From Lachnospira pectinoschiza (GTDB lineage: Bacteria > Bacillota > Clostridia > Lachnospirales > Lachnospiraceae), in the NCBI RefSeq assembly GCF_020564355.1, contig NZ_JAJCRR010000005.1:62001-126000 (forward strand): a stretch of DNA of 64,000 bases. Reading direction: 5' to 3'. Shown in pieces: positions 59,858 to 64,000 of this stretch; positions within the stretch are counted from its first letter, which is position 1; every line of letters begins with the position of its first letter. The translations under genes were made by a program, and so were the position numbers. Below the pieces are notes generated by a model. It was not told the origin of the DNA and searched no databases. It saw only the letters and a program-made list of their open reading frames with translations.

Positions 59858-62011
59858 TTACATCATTTTGGTTTCTTTCATCTTTTCCTCAAAGAAGTGA
59901 TTGAGCGGAATGAACGGTTTGCGGATTACCAGTCCGAGTAAAAGGGAAGCTGCGGCAAAAATCAGCAGTTTTCCCATATAAATAAAGTAGTCCATTTCAT
60001 ACATGCCGCTGATGGCTTCACGCATGGCATTAATCGCATACGGGAATGGGAAGTACAGGTACACGTTCTGGAAAAACTGCGGCAGCAGTTCAATCGGGAA
60101 CGTACCGCTTGAACCGGCAATCTGGATAACAACCATAACAACGGCAATGGTCTTTCCGACATCGCCAAAGGAAAGTGTCAGCGTGTAAATCAGCAGGACA
60201 AATACAAAGCTTGCGACAGAAGCCGTCAAAATGAGCAGCCCCGGATGTTCACAGGATACCTTTAATAAATATAAATCGCCGAGTACAATAATCAGGCTTT
60301 GTATCTGTCCCATCACAAAGAATAAAAGGAATCTGCCCAGATACAGTTCGTGCGGTTTCGCCATCAGTTCCATCTTCGGGTTATTGTCAACGTGTACTTT
60401 CATCAGTGCCACGAGTACGATACCGCCGACCCACAGCGCCAGTGCTGTGTAAAACGGTGTAACTGCCGTACCGTAGTTGACTGCCGGGTAGACATCAATT
60501 TGTTCCACTTCCACAGGAGTTGCAATAAATTCGGCATAGGAGACCGCATCGGCATGTAATAACTGTGAAAGCGTCTGATAAGCCGAAGAATCCGTAATAT
60601 TATTTAAGGAAGTTAAAATCAGCTGGATTTTATCGGACATGCCCGAAATAATCGTTCCGGTATCGCCAAGGGTCTGGTTTGCCGTCAGGGCGATTTTGCT
60701 GGTTCCGAGTAAAATCTGTTCTAAGCTGTTTAGCTGACTGCCTGAATTTTCAAGTGATTTATAGGCAGAATCCGCAGCTGCGTTCACGGTGATTTTTAAT
60801 GAACTTAAACCGGATGAAGCAATGGTGTGATACTTCTGCTGGGTCTGTGTCATTTTATCAAGGCAGGAGGATAACAGGGAATGCAGCACCTCTGCCTTTG
60901 CGGCGGCAATTTCCGGTGTTTCCTTTACAATCGAAGAAGTCTGGTCAATCAGATTCTTTGCAAGGTCCTGTAAAGTAGCAATCGCTTCAAGCTGTCCGCG
61001 GATTTGTGCAATAATGTTATGGTCAATATATTCCAGATCATCTAATTTGTTTAAAAGGTCATCCAGTTTATGATTCTGCTCAAGCAGGGAGTTTAAGCTG
61101 TCTAATGCGGCAGAAAGTGCATCGGATGCCCCTTGTGTATCGCTTGTGATTTTATTTTGTGCTGTGTCTAACTGTTTCTGCACCTGTTCGGAAATGGTTT
61201 CCATGGCGGCAAGTGTTGTGTCAAGCTGGTCGGTCATGTTATCGACAGAGCGGGACAGTGCAGACTGTGTCAGCTTTGTTGTATCTTTTGAATTTTCTAA
61301 AATATCCTGTAATTCCGGAATCAATGCACTCATGGATTCCAGATTTTCTGATAAAGAAGCATTGCCGTTCTGGAAGGTGGCAATGGTATCGGCGTAACCG
61401 GACAGATTATCCTGAATGGTCTTCATATCGTCAATCAGCTTATCGGAAATAGAAGAATCCTTCTGGGTAATGCTTTCAAGACCGCTTAATGCCGTCTGTG
61501 CGGCAACGTTAATAAATTCTGTGTTAATCGTCTGCTGCAGTGTAGAACTTGCCGTATCGGTAATCTTTGTGGCAACGGCATTTTTCTTTGAATTTTCGTA
61601 ATATGTCACGCTTGGGTGATTCATGCCGTTATCCAGAAAATCAAACAGACTGCGGCTGAAATCATCACCGATAATAATGGCAGCATAATAACTGCCGTCA
61701 TATACCCCTTTTAAAGCAGCATCTGTATCCTGTGGAAAAACCCAGCCTACACCGGTATTGTCATGGAGCTGCTCCACAACCTGATTTCCCATATTGACAG
61801 GGTCGCTTCCCTTTGAAGAAAATCCACTGTCTTCAGATACGACAGCAACCTTTAAGGAAGATGTGTTGGCATACGGGTCCCAGTTGGAATAAATGTTAAA
61901 CCACGCATACAGGGACGGAATAATACACAATCCGCCCGCAATCACCAAAGCGAATAAATTGCGGCTAAGACCGGTAACGTCTTTGCGGAATATATGTAAG
62001 ATATGTTTCAT
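59858..62011 (-). CDS. YhgE/Pip family membrane protein, longer paralogue
   Basis: A 717-residue paralogue of the 57.6-59.3 kb protein with the same plan: N-terminal helix (LVIAGGLCIIPSLYAWFNIY), an extended coiled extracytoplasmic region of about 450 residues rich in Leu/Ser/Gln, and a C-terminal membrane domain (WVGGIVLVALMKVHVD, GSSGTFPIELLPQFFQNVYL). ATG 62011 follows GAGGTC on the minus strand; an upstream extension to 62044 is not supported. First gene of the operon. Confidence 0.9.
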   Translation of the reverse strand: MKHILHIFRKDVTGLSRNLFALVIAGGLCIIPSLYAWFNIYSNWDPYANTSSLKVAVVSEDSGFSSKGSDPVNMGNQVVEQLHDNTGVGWVFPQDTDAALKGVYDGSYYAAIIIGDDFSRSLFDFLDNGMNHPSVTYYENSKKNAVATKITDTASSTLQQTINTEFINVAAQTALSGLESITQKDSSISDKLIDDMKTIQDNLSGYADTIATFQNGNASLSENLESMSALIPELQDILENSKDTTKLTQSALSRSVDNMTDQLDTTLAAMETISEQVQKQLDTAQNKITSDTQGASDALSAALDSLNSLLEQNHKLDDLLNKLDDLEYIDHNIIAQIRGQLEAIATLQDLAKNLIDQTSSIVKETPEIAAAKAEVLHSLLSSCLDKMTQTQQKYHTIASSGLSSLKITVNAAADSAYKSLENSGSQLNSLEQILLGTSKIALTANQTLGDTGTIISGMSDKIQLILTSLNNITDSSAYQTLSQLLHADAVSYAEFIATPVEVEQIDVYPAVNYGTAVTPFYTALALWVGGIVLVALMKVHVDNNPKMELMAKPHELYLGRFLLFFVMGQIQSLIIVLGDLYLLKVSCEHPGLLILTASVASFVFVLLIYTLTLSFGDVGKTIAVVMVVIQIAGSSGTFPIELLPQFFQNVYLYFPFPYAINAMREAISGMYEMDYFIYMGKLLIFAAASLLLGLVIRKPFIPLNHFFEEKMKETKMM

Positions 62012-62123
62012 AAAGACCTCATTTCTGTGCCTGATATACAGCACACTGTTATCATCAGAAAGCGAGCAAAGGCACTTTCATAGCGACATTATAGTATATT
62101 GGCAGTTCAAAAGCCAGTTATTT

Positions 62124-62152
62124 TTTACATTAAATGGAAGGTGTGGTATACT
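62124..62152 (+). promoter_or_regulatory. Promoter of the two-component operon
   Basis: TTTACA (62124-62129) and TATACT (62147-62152) are 17 bp apart, 35 bases before the response regulator start. The opposite strand carries a TATAAT near 62095 that probably serves the YhgE operon. Confidence 0.55.
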
Positions 62153-62186
62153 GGCTATATAGTAAATGGACAGAATGGGGAATGGT

Positions 62187-63722
62187 ATGTATACAATTTT
62201 AATAGTGGATGATGAAAAGATTGAACGTAACGGAATTAAATTTCTGTTAAAGAAGCAGGCAGAGCCGTTTGAAATCTATGAAGCACCAAACGGCAAAGCA
62301 GCACTCGAGCAGCTTTGTTCAATGCGCAATCAGGGGAAAAAGATAGATATATTGCTGACCGATGTAAAAATGCCGTTTATGGACGGCATAGAACTTATTG
62401 GAGCAGCCAAAGAAGAGGGGTTTACATTAAAAACAATTATATTCAGCGGGTATAATGAATTTGAGTATGCCAAGCTGGCAGTGCGTCTTGGCGTATCGGA
62501 CTACATTTTAAAGCCGGTCAATCCACAGGAATTTGCACAGACCATAGAGAAGGTTACAGGAGAACTGCAAAAGCAGTATGTTGAAAATGAACAACGTCTG
62601 CAGCAGAGCAGCTATATGCGGGAATATCTTTTATATACCTTATTTAATGGGGGCGGTGCAGAACAGGTGCATACATTGGCAGGAAATCTTGCGGGAGAAA
62701 ATTTCTGGAATCACTTCCACCGGATTGTATTTCTTGAGTTTGACCGAGAATTTTTTGGGAAAAAAGCGCTTGATTTTCAGGCGGAGATACTTGAAGAAAA
62801 TATGAGTGAAGAATATCAGTATTTAAACTTAAATCCGCAGCAGGCAGTGCTTTTATTAAATGCCAGTCCGCATTACATGACCCTGCAGCAGACAGCACAA
62901 AAGCTGCATGATGCCGTTTTCAAAAAATACGGCGAGCACTGTCATTTTGCAATTTCAGGCGAAATTGACGATTATGAAAAAATACCGCAGACAATGGATA
63001 TGCTTGAAGCCCTGATGGAAAATAAGTTTTACCGTCCTGATGTGTATGTATATTCCGAGGACATCAGCGGGGAAACGCCGGTGCTGGTGCAGATTGATGA
63101 CGACACGCTCATGAAGCAGATGAAACAGGATATTAAGATGAAAGATATCCGGGCACTCCGGGAGCATTTTGACAGAATGTGTGCCAAGTACCGCAAAAAA
63201 TCATATTTTTCACAGATTTATATTAAATTTATTTTTTCTAATCTGTTAAAAGATTTCTATCAGAATCTGCCGGAGACGCGGGAAGAGGAATTTAATAAGG
63301 AAATTGATACATTGTATAAGTCTGGGGATTTTAACTGTATTGTGTCGATTGTCAACAGCCATATTGATAAGCTGGAAGCGGTATTTGCAAAAAATCCGCA
63401 GACACAGCATAAAGAAATTGAAACAGTCAAAAAGTATATTTATACGCATTTCGGGGATGAACTGGGTGTAGAACAGCTTGCAGACATGGTGTATCTGGCA
63501 CCGAGTTATTTAAGTACGGTTTTTAAAAAAGAAACCGGACAGAATTTAAGTAAATTTATCAAGCAGTACCGCATGGAAAAGGCAAAGGATATGCTTGAAA
63601 ATACAAATATGAAAATTGTAAATATCAGCGAAGCGTGCGGTTATCAGAATGTTTCGTACTTCTGCCAGAGTTTCCGCGAGTGCTACGGGGTGAGTCCTCA
63701 GAAATTCAGAAATGGAATTTAA
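62187..63722 (+). CDS. YesN-type response regulator with AraC output domain
   Basis: The 511-residue regulator has a receiver domain (ILIVDDEKIERNGI, phospho-acceptor Asp in ILLTDVKMPFMDG, Lys in YILKPVNPQEF). A middle linker region of about 270 residues follows, and a C-terminal AraC helix-turn-helix pair (QLADMVYLAPSYLSTVFKKE and ISEACGYQNVSYFCQSFREC) ends the protein. Members control carbohydrate uptake genes. ATG 62187 follows GGGGAATGG; the earlier ATG 62166 lacks a ribosome site. The kinase gene starts two bases after the stop. Confidence 0.94.
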   Translation: MYTILIVDDEKIERNGIKFLLKKQAEPFEIYEAPNGKAALEQLCSMRNQGKKIDILLTDVKMPFMDGIELIGAAKEEGFTLKTIIFSGYNEFEYAKLAVRLGVSDYILKPVNPQEFAQTIEKVTGELQKQYVENEQRLQQSSYMREYLLYTLFNGGGAEQVHTLAGNLAGENFWNHFHRIVFLEFDREFFGKKALDFQAEILEENMSEEYQYLNLNPQQAVLLLNASPHYMTLQQTAQKLHDAVFKKYGEHCHFAISGEIDDYEKIPQTMDMLEALMENKFYRPDVYVYSEDISGETPVLVQIDDDTLMKQMKQDIKMKDIRALREHFDRMCAKYRKKSYFSQIYIKFIFSNLLKDFYQNLPETREEEFNKEIDTLYKSGDFNCIVSIVNSHIDKLEAVFAKNPQTQHKEIETVKKYIYTHFGDELGVEQLADMVYLAPSYLSTVFKKETGQNLSKFIKQYRMEKAKDMLENTNMKIVNISEACGYQNVSYFCQSFRECYGVSPQKFRNGI

Positions 63723-63723
63723 G

Positions 63724-64000
63724 ATGAATATAAAAAATATGAAGTTGAAATACAGGCTGGCAGGGATTTATCTGCTCACGGCAGTACTGCCGGTTATTGT
63801 GCTGTTTACATTTTCCTACGGGCAGATGAAGCATATTTTAATTGAGCGCGATACGAAAAGTATCCAGAATTTTGTCAATCAGGCGGGAGCGGGTATTGAT
63901 GCCCAGTTAGAGGTGTATAACAACCTGTCCAATTACATCACCTTTAATGAAACGATTTCGCGGGTTGTCAGCTACGACTATAAAAGCGATTATGAAATGT
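63724..64000 (+). CDS. Sensor histidine kinase, YesM type, 3' end outside the window
   Basis: The first 92 codons encode a basic N-terminus (NIKNMKLKYRLAG), a transmembrane helix (IYLLTAVLPVIVLFTFSYGQ) and the start of an extracytoplasmic sensor domain (DAQLEVYNNLSNYITFNE), as in YesM/dCache kinases. ATG 63724 lies two bases after the response-regulator stop, which is typical of yesN-yesM operons. Confidence 0.85.
   Translation, partial: MNIKNMKLKYRLAGIYLLTAVLPVIVLFTFSYGQMKHILIERDTKSIQNFVNQAGAGIDAQLEVYNNLSNYITFNETISRVVSYDYKSDYEM

Overview
The window looks like a chromosomal stretch of an anaerobic, moderately AT-rich Firmicute, most likely a gut Lachnospiraceae. Evidence for this is inferred from gene content: a T-box-controlled threonyl-tRNA synthetase, a group A [FeFe] hydrogenase, a 2-hydroxyacyl-CoA dehydratase/activase pair, ATP-type PEP carboxykinase, AGGAGG-like ribosome sites and TTGACA/TATAAT promoters (often with an extended TGn -10). 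No rRNA, tRNA or CRISPR array was seen.

Layout. 1-5.3 kb: 3' part of mfd, an HMGL-like metalloaldolase and ilvE. 5.3-6.7 kb: two broken genes (Rpn-type transposase/nuclease, MarR regulator). 6.7-16.9 kb: housekeeping genes (nicotinate phosphoribosyltransferase, acyltransferase, ApbE, an FKBP lipoprotein, SulP transporter, PckA, an AAC(3)-family acetyltransferase). 16.9-18.2 kb: a decayed LacI/ABC locus with cre-like sites. 18.2-24.5 kb: YitT, two MATE pumps, a DUF3791/DUF3990 toxin-antitoxin-like cassette, a GNAT, and a two-TM protein of unknown function. 24.5-30.4 kb: T-box-thrS and a two-gene hydrogenase operon. 30.4-36.3 kb: an unknown zinc-finger protein, HipBA, then the 2-hydroxyacyl-CoA dehydratase pair.

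36.3-53.2 kb is the accessory, defence-rich part. It holds remnants of XRE and VapBC-like genes, an Mrr-like nuclease, a Fic protein, a YhcG/DUF1016 nuclease, and a complete type I restriction-modification operon hsdR-hsdM-hsdS. The hsdS gene is followed by a tyrosine recombinase and a silent, inverted hsdS cassette. Two nested pairs of inverted repeats (95 bp and 252 bp) allow exchange of one or both target-recognition domains, so this is a phase-variable restriction system with up to four specificities. Downstream are an IS3-family element that has cut off the 5' half of a second, Tn916-like integrase, and then a single-gene AAA ATPase + DUF4435 (TOPRIM-like) protein that resembles a fused PARIS (AriA-AriB) anti-phage system. 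A cluster of interleaved short repeats marks the right edge of the island.

53.2-64 kb returns to ordinary genes: LMW protein tyrosine phosphatase, AraC regulator, a MITE-like 147-bp repeat element, glycogen phosphorylase, a three-copy tandem repeat beside a strong terminator, a YhgE/Pip operon, and a YesN/YesM-type two-component pair whose kinase runs off the end.

The strongest candidates for new biology are the pairing of a shuffling type I system with a compact fused PARIS-like effector, the three-gene DUF3791/DUF3990 cassette, and two unrecognised accessory proteins (23.8 kb and 30.8 kb). All functional statements are from motif recognition by eye; no database search was run.
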